A stretch of DNA of 64,000 nt from Euwallacea fornicatus. Its lineage: Eukaryota > Arthropoda > Insecta > Coleoptera > Curculionidae. Shown here in pieces: positions 1-12,589 of this stretch. The notes beneath the pieces were generated by a model. The model saw only the letters and a program-made list of their open reading frames with translations. It had not been told where the DNA came from and made no database searches. The number at the start of each line of letters is the position of its first letter. Positions within the stretch are counted from its first letter, which is position 1. The stretch is from positions 5,518,001 through 5,582,000 of the forward strand of contig NC_089542.1 in NCBI RefSeq assembly GCF_040115645.1, written 5' to 3'. The position numbers were made by a program, and so were the translations under genes.

Positions 1-3000
1 CTTTTGTGCTGTTTTGTGTTTATTAAAAAGTTAAACATGCACTCAAAATAATCGATTTTTAGGTGAACTTCATTAATGCCTCCATCCATTTTCCAATGAT
101 TGACAAGTCAATTTAGGACCGAAATGCCATCGCTTCCGAAATCTCCATAGTAATTTAAATCTCCAAAAAATGTATTCTGCATTGCATGTCCAAAACAGCT
201 TCTTTGTTCGATTTTTCTATATTGTTATTCAAATTGACTTGCTGTCGCATGCCATTAGAAGCACATTAGGGCCTTTTTGGGTTATGCAGATCGAAGCGTC
301 ACACTCAATTAAGTGGGACTTTAATTATGGGCTGTGCTGTGAAAAAAAAATTAAAGTTGTATCCTCATCAAAGGGAAAGATGAGTTTATACGGGATAGGT
401 TTACTAGTAGCGAATTAGATTAAAAGTAGTTTTTGCCAGTACTGAAACGATATGCTTTACTAAATATAATACAATATTTATCATATAAACCTTACCATAA
501 ATACTTCATTTTGCAACATAAACCTCCTTCGCCAAAATGTCAATATACTTCATATTACTAGCATCAAGTTTCAAAATCATAATAGAGAGGACATTAAATA
601 AATAATCTAAATTAGGCTTTTCCGATATAATTGCAATCATGCTAACCAAATTATAAGAATTAATGTTGAAGGTATCGACTCAAAGTGTCTAAATAAGATT
701 GGAAAATAAGTGGATTGAATTGATTGAAATCGATCTGAATACTTCTCAAAAAAATTTATTGTAGAAATGTCTTCGCCAGAATATCATGAGTTTACCGATT
801 CTTTGTTGGCAGTTTGACGATGGATTTAAGCCACTAAGATATATTTGCGTGTGAAAACAACTAAAGATAATGATAAGTTATTAAACATATATTTAGTTCA
901 CTCCACAAATAGGCAATAATCATTGTTAAACTCTGGAAATCGATGTTGTAATGAGTTTGTCGAAAAAATATTATCAAAATCTTTGACACAAAATCATCCT
1001 TCTCCAGAGCATGAAGAAATTGCTTCTTGACAACGTAACCATGCAATGTATATGAAATAATGTATTCGCAGTTAAAATTACTGCATGTTTCTGCTTTAAA
1101 TACGTATAAATCAGCGCAAACCCCATCAGAAGTAATAATGCAAACCTCAATTATTGTAAAATATGACCGGTTTTCACGCTATACCTATTAAAATCTCCTA
1201 AAGTTCGCATGGAAATAGCTAATTAAAGTTGTCGTTCATCTTGCTAACAGCACTTTACAACAAAATCCCAACTTTTACATTAGACTTTTAAAATAAGAAA
1301 TCTAACATTAAGTGAAACTTGAAGACGCATGTGCACGATGCGCCGTAAAAGTTTCACAATTTGCGCTCCAAATAGACCATTTCTCTGGATTCCAGTTCCG
1401 CGCGGGCCTGTGTCAAGGTTGGGATTCTGTCAAAATTCACCCTCCAAAATAGACGCGAGCAACCCCCAAAGTTTCGATGATGCAAAAACTACTTCATTTC
1501 CATGCAAAATGGATCATTTAGCGATGGTCCTCATTGAGAATGACTAAGTTGCCAATTTGTTTGTGCAAGTTCCGTCCCCAAAAAATGTTCTTTTAGTGTA
1601 TGATGTATAAAAGACCAATAATAATAATTGTTGTGACATGTGAATATGCCAAAAAAACGTAGAGTGTATGGACCAATTTGCCCTGCTTTGTTTGGAATAA
1701 CCTACTAAGGTACTTAAAAGAAATAAAACCAATAAATTAATGATGTAAGTAGCAGATACATGTAGGCGTGCACTGCAAATGCTCATTCTATTCAAGTTCC
1801 ATTTGCGATGATAAATGAAGGCAGCAAATATATGCGTATCAAATATTCAAATTCGAATTAATCAGGAGCGGAATGAAAATAGGAAAGATGCTTCTGTCGA
1901 ATTTAATGGTTTCACAATTATATTGTTCCATTCCACAAAATCCTGTTGGAATAATAATTAATATTTGTCATCGCTCGTATTTTGTTAAGCTTACTTCAAC
2001 CTCAGCGAAAAGGATCATTGTAGTCACGAAAGCAATAATTAGCCTCATTATTGAATTGGGACCAAGTAATTGGGTTTTGTAAATTAGAAAATAAGGTCCC
2101 TTACAATAAATAATACCTTTGTGGACCAGTTTGTCACTGTCCGAAGCCCTCGACTGACGCGACCTACGACTATAGTCCGGAATTTACCTCCCAGTTGGAT
2201 GACAGCAAATTGCCCTGTTAGATTATGGATGGCTCACAAAGGGATTGAGAGGGATGTTTCGGAATAAATTCCTATATTAAATGTCATTTAATATTGCAGT
2301 TTCAGCGAGCTTTGTTTTACTTGACTTAATTTAACGAGGATATTTCAGAAAATTGAATTTTTTGAATTTCTGAAATTTCCATTTCTGCAGTTTCAACGAG
2401 CAATTTATAGATTTTTTATCATGAAAGTTATGATTTTTTTTTATAATTGTTTAAAACATTGCCCCAAAAACGTAAACTAATGCATGTTAAGAATAATTGT
2501 TAAATCGTTAGTGACTCTACACATATACACAACTGTGACAAATAATATTAGGACCGTACAATTAAGATTCATGACATTACCGATATCCATTAAGTTAATT
2601 AATATTTATAGCATTTCATTTACTTCAATTTAAACATAATTTTGTCGTATGCGATATTCAGCTAGACTGTCATACATCCACATACTACATGGGCAATTCC
2701 GCTGGTTTGCATCTAGTGTATTTTCCTGGGGAAATGTTAGTTTGTTAGGTGTAACTTGAATTGTTGAAACTTCAAGAAACTGGAACAAAACGAAGTTTTG
2801 AGGCGATTTCACGTATTCTAAAATCCCAGTCAGTGGTTCCAATAATAGGCCATAAATTGCAATACAATTTGTAAATTTTCCATAACATACCATGCTGAGC
2901 TTGCAGTTGTGCATAGGCAACCAGACCTGATTCTTTAATATCTTAAGGTATCAGTTTTAAAACGGGATTTTTATTACACATTTTAAACGTAAAATTCCCC

Positions 3001-4057
3001 AGATTAAACATTTTAAAAGGAGGTAACGTCTCTTAAACCTCTCAAACCTTGATGTCTGGGTTGGATAAGTAGAACTTGAAAGTGGAGGCTTAAAATTAGC
3101 ATAGCATAATGAAATATTAGGGATTTGGGGATTAACAACAATAACCGATTTTCCAATTTCCGTATTTGGAAACAAATTCCTAATTTGTTATGCATTATTC
3201 AAATCCGTTTACACTCCATCAAAAAGTGACTGGCATCGTTCCCTAAAATGTGTACTTATTTTCTTCTGATACCCGAAATTACCATTCGTTGAGTATATAT
3301 ATTTTTTTATTTTTGAATAAAGTTTTAATAGGGGACTTTACCAACAATTATTTAAGGCAATTATCGACCAGCCGCAAAATTTGACTCCAAGAATTCGGTT
3401 ATTTACAGACTTTAAACTTGCGTGCTCCGTCATGCAAATTAGGCCTCTCAAAGAGTAAACTTTTAGGGGGTTGCGTGGAAGGTTTACAAACTTTTCCAAA
3501 CAGCTTAAACTCGGAAAAACTTAATTATTATAATACCGCAAACTCGGTTCTGCGGCGTTATTATTACATGTACCCTTATTCAATATTAATGGAGAATGGT
3601 AAAAATTCAATATATTTTATTCTTTTCCAAATTAAAAATGACATTATTAAATATGCACGAGGTGGAATTAAGAGTCATTCAAAATTCCATTAACAGTGAA
3701 ATAGGAAAAATGAAATGCCTTTGCTAATTGCCCATGATTTATGAACCTTGTGATTTAGCAGAAAATTTTGCCGGCTAAGGAAAACTTTCACGTTTTGTTT
3801 AACGATGTATATAGGGGCGAAGTTGGTTAAAAACAAGTTAGAAATGCTGCTTTATTGTAATGAAAAGCTTCTTTTGATTGATCGTTGCCAACTTAATGTA
3901 TGCAGAACACAGTCTCTATCCTGTATAGTTTGCATACAGGAATGTATGTTTCAGTTGTGTTCTAACTTCTTATTTACTTTATTTTCTTACTTCTAGATCT
4001 ACTAATGTAAGATAGATAAACATTTAAATGGGTAGTAATTTGAATATTTTTTATCAC
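1..4057. other. non-coding stretch, nothing recognised
   Basis: A+T-rich sequence with only short scattered open frames (up to about 96 codons) that show no motif, signal peptide or splice continuity. A slightly more G+C-rich patch lies near 2120-2260, but I cannot assign it. No RNA gene or transposon end was recognised. Confidence 0.6.
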
Positions 4058-4270
4058 ACCAAACTTTGATATTATGGTGAATGTTATTTTTTATTGCTCT
4101 CGTTTTACTTTGTATTTCAACGTTATGACTTAATATTTTGTGTTGAATATAATTAAAATTCTCTTTTTAACAATTTTATAATGCTGAGAAAGTAAGTGTG
4201 GAACATATAATTGGAGAATTCGGTATTATGCTCAATGATGCACCTATGGCTAGATCCACCGTTGATAGTT
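4058..4270. repeat. dispersed repeat, copy 1 of a local pair
   Basis: Starts around TTTGATATTATGGTGAATG and aligns along about 200 bases with the copy at 4422-4628. Shared landmarks in order are GATATTATGGTGA, a CTCTTTTTA stretch, ATGCTGAGAAA / ATGGTGAGAAA and TTCGGTA. The copies are clearly diverged. Short related pieces recur near 25245, 25315 and 28470, so this is probably an old dispersed element; its class is unknown. Confidence 0.5.
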
Positions 4271-4421
4271 AGTTAGGGTTCACTTACACAAAATTCATGT
4301 AAGTGTTTCACGTACTACTAATTTCAATGTAATACCTATATAATTTTGATAAATAGGATAAATAGTTGTAATGATTATCCAAAAAGATAATAAATAATAT
4401 TTTTTTTAATTCGCACAAAGT

Positions 4422-4628
4422 CTTCTTGATATTATGGTGACTGTAATTATCACCAAGTGTTTTAACTTATATTTAAACCTTATAACGTAATAATTTGCAC
4501 TAAATTTAATAAAAATCGTCTCTTTTTATAATTTATTAATGGTGAGAAAATTGTAGGCAGATTACAGCTAGGCAGTTCGGTACTATATTTTATAGTTCGC
4601 TGATACCTAGTTCCGCCACTGTGGTACC
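4422..4628. repeat. dispersed repeat, copy 2 of a local pair
   Basis: Diverged direct copy of 4058-4270, offset by about 360 bases. It begins TTGATATTATGGTGACTG and ends near a CTGATACCTAG segment. No coding potential or terminal inverted repeat was seen. Confidence 0.5.
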
Positions 4629-5619
4629 AGCAGTTTTTCCAATTAGAATGAGTTCTTTGGCAACGATTAAAGCTTTTCCAAATACACCTCGAAAGGTGCG
4701 AACAATAGGAAAGACTAATTGTGCTATTGCATGTCAATTTATTTACTAAAATTACTCTATTATCAACAAATTCTATCAAATTGTGTGAACAATGTGAAAA
4801 TGACTTAAGCATTTTATATATTGCTTTCTGTCACGGATTTCCTTTTATTGGGGTTCTAAAACCAACATTGTTCCATCAGCCTCAAAGTTTCTTATCGGGG
4901 CCTTCATCCAATTTATAAGCTTCCAAACAAAGTCCTGATGGCGAGAAGTTAATGCCGCTGCTTAAGAGATCCTTTTCCAGGCTGATTACCCTAAAACAAG
5001 ACCGCCCCAACCCCGAAAGAGAAAAATAACAACCCTTTCACCTTCCCTTAGCGAAGTCTCTTTTGCTAATTACTCTTTTAGAAGTTTCTTGCTAATTAAA
5101 TAAGTTACATTTGATTAGCTCTTTTTGGATTTAGGAGTATGTGGAAATCCCAGGTTCTTAAGGTATTAGTTTCGAGTGGAGTCGTTAAATGCAAATGTTT
5201 AGAAAACCGACTTTTCTGCCAAGATATTGACCGTATTCAGCAACATTTTCTGATTGGCTATTAAGGAAATAGTGGCGTAATGATCATCCACTCGAGAAGT
5301 TGCGGAAGAATAAAAATTGCAGAACCAAGGTAAATTTTGTAGCTCCCCAAAGCGACCTTCTATTTTAACGAATTTTATTTTCTGTAATTTGCCAGATGTG
5401 TATCATATTGTACAATGTCGGACTTGTGTGCTAAAGAAACAGAGGTCTACCGATGGAGCCATAGAGGACGTTCGGAAAAATAAAAATTCCACAAAAACGT
5501 ATTTTTATATATATTTTTTAATTGTTGCCCTAAGTAGTAACACTCGTAAATTAAACAACGGTAATATACATTAGAATTTTTTGAGCACCTAAGAAAAGAT
5601 ACTCGTAGGAATAGAAAAA
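4629..5619. other. non-coding stretch downstream of the secreted-protein gene
   Basis: No gene, transposon end or RNA was recognised. The right edge is the poly(A) signal of the minus-strand gene that follows. Confidence 0.55.
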
Positions 5620-5625
5620 TTTATT
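5620..5625 (-). terminator. poly(A) signal of the secreted-protein gene
   Basis: The plus strand reads TTTATT, giving AATAAA on the minus strand 88 bases beyond the TGA stop at 5713-5715. The distance and orientation fit a 3' UTR end for the gene whose last exon is 5713-5965. Confidence 0.6.
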
Positions 5626-5712
5626 AATATCTTAGGGAGGAACCAAATGGAAATTGTATATTTTTCAATCACTTTGGAGAGGTGTTAACAGGAATCTCAT
5701 CATATCTGGGTG

Positions 5713-8700
5713 TCAAAATCCATAGGCTTCAATCAGAATTCTCGGATCGTAGTTGGGAGGGATTCTCAAAATAGCTTGAGCCTCATTTCCCGCCACATCT
5801 ATTCTGAGGGTGTAGGCCCTTTCCCTGCCGAAATTTAGCACTCTCACCGACGTAATCCTGCGGGCTGGCGTGACCGCATACCACTGAACCTCTTGTATAT
5901 CCGAACTTATTTCCGGCAGGACAATAACTTCTCTGATTTGTAGGACGTCGTTTGATTCTCTGTATCTGGAATGAAATTGAATTTGAGCAATTTATAGGCG
6001 AATGAATGGAATGAAAGGGCTGCCGGACTAGTGTGAGTTATTTTCGCTACGCCCGGAATATTGGCAATAAATTTCTCCCTGGAAACACAATAGAGAATCA
6101 GCGACAGCGTGGGTGGTTAAAAATCTGTCTGGGGAGTTAATTTATTTTTAACCTTTCCTTTGTTCTCACTTATGGTGGGCCGCGCGTCAAAACGGTAATT
6201 AGGCCTTTCTTTTAGCTGAAAAATTAAGCCGGAACTCAAAGAAATTCAATGTAGCCATGCCAGGGCTGCAAGAGACAATGCCCTTTATTTATTAACTCCA
6301 AACCACTCTTTCGCGGCCGGATTTGATATGGAGAAAATCCGAATTTATTCTAATTTAAACCTTAAACGACCGTACGGTGAAATTATTTTAAAAAGTACCT
6401 CGCCAATTTGTTAAGAAGCAAATATGTAAAAGTGGATAATGTAAAAAATCGTTTCCTTCTTTTATTATTTATCTTTTACTAGACCAGAGGCATTTGGTGT
6501 TGAGTTGGACGCGAAGGACGCCATGAGTATAAAAATTGGTACTCAATTTTTATTTAAACCAAAGGGATAGAGAATTGTATCCCTAAGGTGTATAAAAACC
6601 AGAAGAGTAATTTTTTTATTCCAGTTGATTTTGAGAAATTTTAAAAACATCTAGAATTGCAACCCGGTTATTTAGTCGCCTTAAAAAATAGATTCAAGTA
6701 TCCTTTATAAGCCTCAAAACTGATGTTTAATTTTTAGATAATTCAATAGAGTGCAACTATGTTGGTAAGCCAATAGGAATAAACTCTGGAAACAACTGGC
6801 GTAGCAATTTAGTTCTTCAATTAAGTCAGTGTTTTTCTCCAAGAATCGTCTAGTTATAATTATTACAATTATTAAACAAAGTAAACGCGGAGAAAAAAGG
6901 AATTTTCCGTGAAACTCGTGGGTTTCTATACTTTTAATTATTTAATTACTTGGCCTAATATTCTTCTGTCTACCTTTCCTTTCTCTGAGTTTAACTAGTC
7001 GCAAAACGAAAATACGTTTATCACAGAAACTGATCTCTCATCTTTTAGAGGAAGCATTTTTCTTCTGGAGTAGTAAGATATCATTTACAGCTTAATTCAA
7101 AACAGATGTGGCGACATCCATTGGTTTACGAAAACTAACTCAAATTAGTCTGGTTTTCTTGACATGGCGCAGGAAGAGCTTTGAAACAAACTGTTGTAGT
7201 TACCAAAGTAACCTTTAGCGTTGTACTTCGTATCTAGCTCGAGCATCATCCTTTATAGGTTTATTGTAGTAGAAGAGCTACACAGAATGCCTGTCGGGTC
7301 GATTTATTTAGTAGGGAAAGTAAATCTCAGGAATTAACCGTCGAAAAGAATCATTAATATAATAGAAAGCAATATTACTGAGTGGTTTAAAGGTTTTAAT
7401 ATCGAACACCTTCTAGATAAGCTTCACAATTGGTACTAAAGTCGATCTTAACCAGTGGCACAGGTTTGAAATTTATTATAGCGATTCGTAATAGATTAGA
7501 AAAATCAGGTTTATTCCTATTATTTTATCAACATTTTAGAACACTTAAAATTGAGATTTTCTTCTCCACTTTCGTTGGACGCTGTTTTCAATTACACTGT
7601 ATAAACTCTAATATTGCCGCTCAATTTAAATTTGAGGCAATGAGGATCAAAGTTCAAGTTTGAAAAACCCTAGAAAATGTAAAATTCAATCAGAGGCCTG
7701 CATGATTGGAATTTGAAACTTTTCTTTCATCTCAGACTTTTTTTGAATGACTTTGGAAACGGCTAAGTTAGTGTTTCATCTTCCATTTTCACTCAAATAT
7801 TGGTATAAATATCCTCTATAAGCATTGAAACTAGCATTTAATTTCGACAAGAACCGACTACCAATACGGTTGAAATGTTAAGATTTGTTGAGATATGTTT
7901 CGAGAAGAATGTTACTTTTCGTCATCTTGTCAAGAAAAATTTACGATTCTATAGATGATATTGCTAGACACAAAAATGTGAAATCACCATTCTGTCAAGA
8001 AATTTTTTAATTGTATTAGTTCCAATTTCATTTCCAAATACTGTATTTTCCCGAAAAAATAGACAACTAACACTATATGGATTCCCTTTGAATTTTGCGA
8101 ATTTCCCGTATTACTCATGGACTTGTTCCAGAAATTACGCAAAACAACTTCCTTCCCGCATTGATCCCACATATCAGCTTTCATTCGGCGTGTCTATATC
8201 AAATAAATGTCGCCGAGTTTCCACGTTTTAGTAAATGTATTCGGAACACGCGTTGACACAATCTGAATACAAACCGTAATGCCTTTTGAAACCTTTGCAA
8301 GAAATATTTGACTCCATCTGCGGCGGTTTTTTCCATGCAAAAGCGATCCCAATTTCGTTTTATTTCGGTGACTCGTAGGTACGAGACAGGATTTTTACTT
8401 TTCCATCATACAAATGTCTCCATTTCCATAAACGACTTAAACGGCATTTCTATTGATCGTACACTCATAACGTCCCTTGAAAATGGTTAAGACAACGAGC
8501 CATTTAGCGGACCCTTGTTCAGTCTCGTAGGGCCTTCATAAGGATAAATAAATAATGACATTTTTTTTGGTCGTTCTTACGCTTTTGTTATGATAAAGTC
8601 CTCACCGGAAAAACCTTTTACGTCTGGAGTTTTCGATTTTTCATCCTCCTACTCTTATCTTTTGCCGGCAGCGATGAAAACTAATTAAGTTTTTGGAATT

Positions 8701-9240
8701 GGTTCTGGAAAAATGTCGGTTGAAAATTCACTTATAATTCATGTTTTTCTTCATCATTGTAATATTTAAAATGTTGTGTAGTGATGGAAAAACTCCCCCC
8801 CGGCTCCTTTTAACCTCTGCCCAAACTAAATGTAACTGCAACCATTCTTTATTAACTTCGCAACTTAGTTAAGCCCTGTTAACTTCTTTCGAGTTGAATT
8901 TATGAGAGTTGCCGGCAAGTTTTAATATTGCGTTTTTTGCCCAAACTAAATGTGAAATAATTCCATAGAATTTCAGCGTAAAAGGGTCCGTTAGATAAAT
9001 CATTACCTACCTGTAGATCAAATCCCCTGGATTGCCATAACCATTGTCTGCAGCAATACGTTCTTCTGTATTTCCCACTTTGGATTCCACTCCACTTCTT
9101 GTTTTAACGAATTGTAATTTTTCCGACTCGTCCCTTGGATCAAGTACTTTTATTTGGGTTTTAATGGCTTCGTTAGTCTCGAGGCCGAAACTATCATTAG
9201 CTAGCAGGAACACTGCCAGGATAAAAATTGTAAATTCCAT
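5713..9240 (-). CDS. small secreted protein, 160 aa, two coding exons
   Basis: Coding exon 1 is 9240-9011 (76 codons plus AG) and coding exon 2 is 5965-5713. The donor reads CTACAG|GTAGGT and the acceptor TTTCATTCCAG|ATAC; joining them restores an Arg codon and an open frame to TGA, for 160 residues. I start at the ATG at 9240 because it opens directly into a signal peptide (MEFTIFILAVFLLANDSFG, residues 1-19). An in-frame Met 29 codons upstream would put about 29 charged residues before that segment. The mature part is about 140 residues with no cysteine and no membrane segment. The C-terminal half, from exon 2, has alternating hydrophobic residues (for example VQWYAV, ITSVRVLNFG) that suggest a small beta-rich fold, and the protein ends in EAYGF. 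I do not recognise the family and assign no function. The intron of about 3 kb (5966-9010) holds nothing recognised. Confidence 0.72.
5966..9010 (-). other. intron of the secreted-protein gene
   Basis: A 3,045-base intron bounded by GTAGGT (minus strand, from 9010) and TTCCAG (ending at 5966). It is A+T-rich with only short unconvincing open frames; no transposon ends were recognised. Confidence 0.6.
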
Positions 9241-9684
9241 GTCTGGATGGGTAATTTCGAACAGAACTCGATTAAATTTGTAGAGTTTCACTTCCAAAGC
9301 ACGCTCCCGCTTAAAAATAAAACACAAAATTGTTGAGCTGATTAGGACGTTAAGTCTTAAATAGGTCTTGATATTCCCGGGAATTTCTTCGGTATCAACG
9401 TATTAGTAAATGCGATACTTATGTTAATGAAAGTGACTATCTTTGTAGGCCAATTGCATTTGAATGGCTTTGATAACACTCATTTGCTCACCTTGCCACG
9501 CTCTTGGCGTGAATTAAATGATATTAAACTAATTCAGATTAAAAGAGAACGTTAAAGACAAATCCAGATAAAGAGGTTCCCTGGAAAGGACTGTTTTGCT
9601 CTTTAGCTTGGTAAATTTAAAATAGAGCTTCGCTCAATAGGTTCGGTGCGTGAGGCGTGTTAGGCGTCACTGATTTTTATTAAT
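9241..9684. other. 5' flank of the secreted-protein gene
   Basis: Region upstream of the minus-strand start codon, expected to hold its 5' UTR and promoter. I could not pick a convincing TATA box or initiator. It ends at the left end of a mariner copy. Confidence 0.4.
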
Positions 9685-10933
9685 CAGAAGTACCCCACTT
9701 GACATATAGATGGCGATGTTTTTGTTAAAAACTTGCCTATATTACAAAGACCTGCACTAACCCAAACAAACCTCAAAAAGGTTATATTTAATGTTTGAGG
9801 GTGCTGCATTAGGTTGTGAGCGTTTTGTAGCCATTTTTAGTAAACACTTTTAGAGATCTTGTGAATATGGTAAAATTGATCATCGATATGTGATTCAATA
9901 CTTTCATTTGAAAAGTTTTAGTCCATCTAACCTCAATGCGGAGTTAGACTCTATTCCGAGAAATGTGTTCCTTTGTTAACAACTGTAAAATATTTGGTCA
10001 CAAAGTTTAAGCCCGATCGTACGAGCTGCCAAGACGGACGCTGCAGTGATCGACGTAGTGACACTCCAGATCTGACCACTTCCGAAATTGTGATGAAAAT
10101 TCAAAAAATTATACTAAAACTAAAAGATAGTCATTTCAAATAGTCCTGTATATCGCATTTTTACCGAACAATTGATTAAGGGGTGCGCAATATGGGTGCC
10201 GCGATTTCTCACAATTGAACTAAAAAAGCGCCGTGAAGATGTTTCAAGGCAGTGTTTGACAAAGTTTCGCAGCAATAAAGCCGAGTTTTTGTGTCGATTC
10301 ATAGCCATGGATGAAATAGGGGTTCATCGTTTCATACTTGAGATGAAAAAACAGTCCAAAAAATGAACTCAAAGGAGAGCATTGGCTTCAAAAGAGGCGC
10401 AAACCGTTCTATCTGCATGGAAGGTGATGGAGTCCGTTTTTTGGGATGAACTTGGGATCATTTTTATTGAATCTCCCTAAAGAAAAAAAACAATAAACGC
10501 AGAATATTATATAAATTTATAGTAGCGTTTGAGCAAGGACATTAGAAAAAAGAAACTGCATTTTGCGAAAAAGAGAGTCTTGTTTCATTAGGGCTATGCA
10601 CCAACTCATACTTCCGTCATCGTCTTGGCCAAAATCAATCAACTTGGTAGCAAACTTTTTCCTCAGTCACACTATTCACCAGCTTTAGCCCTCTTATATT
10701 ATTTTCCATTTCCAAACTTGAAAAAATAGTTCGGTGGAAAGGGACTTGTCAATAGTGGTGTAGTCCGAGGTTGATGCCTATTTTGAAACATTCGAAGCTT
10801 CTTACTGTCAATAAAGTATAGAAAGAAAAAGCGTATCAATCTCAAAGGAGACCATATTGAGAGATAATGTAATATTTCCCATTTTTTTATATTTTTAATT
10901 GTTAGGTCGGACACTCTTCTGGGAGTATCTTCG
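9685..10933 (+). mobile_element. mariner element, irritans-like, degenerate (copy 1)
   Basis: The left end reads CAGAAGTACCCCACTTGACA followed by TATAGATGGCG, the conserved mariner end. The right end has GACACTCTTCTGGGAGTATC. The same family occurs inverted at 15425-17338, and the two copies share the stretch from TAGTCCGAGGTTGATGCC to TTCGAAGCTT near their 3' ends. The left boundary is uncertain, because the outermost TIR bases seen in copy 2 (CGAGGATGG) are not intact here; nor is a TA duplication. Confidence 0.7.
9930..10830 (+). pseudogene. mariner transposase remnant (copy 1)
   Basis: The longest readable block is at about 10172-10366. It carries the mariner hallmarks WVPR, the ECL/QCL region and the first catalytic Asp within AMDE. 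It continues in shifted frames through SVFWDELGIIFIE, a HYSPALA stretch where HPPYSPDLAP is expected (second catalytic motif damaged), and FPNLKK. There are several frameshifts and stops and the protein is not functional. The arrangement matches the irritans subfamily of mariner. Confidence 0.7.
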
Positions 10934-11249
10934 TGCTAGGAAGGGTGTCTGTTGAGCTTAATTTTCTCATCACGGATGCCAAGTTAGAAAATAAATTTCT
11001 GAAAGTAAGGCAAAGAAGAAAAACACAAAAAGTTCTTAAATTTCTCACTTCATTGTTGTCGTCTTGCCTATTTAAGACTCCCTTTTTTTTGGGTATAAGA
11101 AAAAGTAGGTTCCCTTTTCTAATAAAAAGCCTAATCCATATTGTATGTTTTGGGTTGTTTGTTAATTAATGTCGTGTTATTTACATTTTTCAAAATAAAT
11201 TTTTCCAAATTATTAACACACATTAATCAATTATGTATTGACCATTTGG

Positions 11250-12450
11250 TTGGATGATTTGGTTGGATGACCTTTGGCCATCTTTCGATATGTTGAGAAA
11301 TTCCGCATTCGAAGGAGCCTTAGTTTTTTTAAAACAAAAAGTTGATCCAACCCAATTTTAACAGCCTGATCGGGAATTGAAAGTTTTATCATTCCAACAA
11401 ATTTAAAGAGAATGAAACAAGTGATAATCTTATGGTGTCAAATCAGAGCTGTATGATGGATGTGGGATCACTTCTCAATTTAGCTTTAGTAATTTTTGTG
11501 GTGTAATTAAAGATACGTGAGGTCTGCCAGCATCATGATGGAACAGTATGCCTTTGCGATTAGCCAGTTCAGCACGTTTTCTCTTGATCTGATCGTTTAA
11601 TTTTGATAGCTGGCGAAAGTAGACATTCGAATAATCAAATCAATAGTTTAGTTTCTTGAAGTAGTTCACAATAAATTATGCCCTTCTAATGTCACCACAT
11701 GGAAAGCATAATCGTCTTTCGATGAATATTGGCTTTGGATGTTGATTGTTGTGGTCATCTTGCTTGGTGTATTATTGTTTTCGGATTACGTTACCGTAAA
11801 CAATCCATTTTTCATCATCCCTTATGAGTCTTTTTAAAAATGGGTCGTTTGTGTTACAATTCAGCAAAAAATAACATATATTAATGCAGGATGAAAGATA
11901 AATTTCTTTCGATTCGTGAGGAACCCAAACATTCGGGTTGTTTACATAACCAAGCTGTTGCAAGTGCAGATAAACGATTGAATTCGATAAGTCGAGCTTC
12001 TCGGCTATATCTCAAATTGTCATACGCGATAGTTTCGATAAATGTCTTTATTTTCTTGTTATCGATACTACCGACATGTGTTATGTCGCACATTGAAATT
12101 TCCGAAAAAAAAGTCAGGAACCCAAAGCTGACACTGCCGTTCAGTAAAGCAGCCCTCAACATAAGTTTAAAAAAGTCTTTTCTGAGCATGCACTGCATTT
12201 TTGCCCTATCGAAAATAAAATAATAAAATGTGCCGATAATGCTCACTTTGATTATCCATATTTGATTTTTAACCAATTTGTGATTTATTAATAACGCTCG
12301 ATTTTCATTTGAAAAAAGGGTTAAAAATTGACCTTTAAAATGGCAGTTAATAATATAAGTCACGTGGTTACTATTACTAGAAATATATTTCGCGGCATCT
12401 ATGAGAAAGAAACGACTTTAATTATCGAACAACTGGCACAACGCGCATTT
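11250..12450 (-). mobile_element. second mariner lineage, minus strand, degenerate
   Basis: Read on the minus strand, shifted frames give DNKKIKTFIET, then LGYVNNPNVWVPHESKE, DPFLKRLIRDDEKWIVY (first catalytic Asp region), LANRKGILFHHDAGRPH (second Asp region, HDA in place of QDN), and HPSYSSDLTP followed by a stop and DYHLFHSL (third Asp region) near 11410-11461. This order is that of a mariner transposase of the type with the WVPHELTE signature (cecropia/SETMAR-like), different from the neighbouring copies. Terminal repeats were not found, so both ends are approximate. Confidence 0.7.
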
Positions 12451-12589
12451 GAAACGTCTTAATGTCAATGTCAAAAAGCATCATCTGTCATTCTATTAGA
12501 GTTTTTGTTTGTTTAAAAATAGAGAGTTTGGTACCTAATAATCGTCTTTTGCGGGAAATTTTGTTATACTTTTATAATATAAATAAACC

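Noticed and set aside
11881..12363. 160-codon minus-strand open frame as a host gene
   Set aside because: The sequence downstream in other frames shows mariner catalytic blocks; this frame is a by-product of a decayed transposase.
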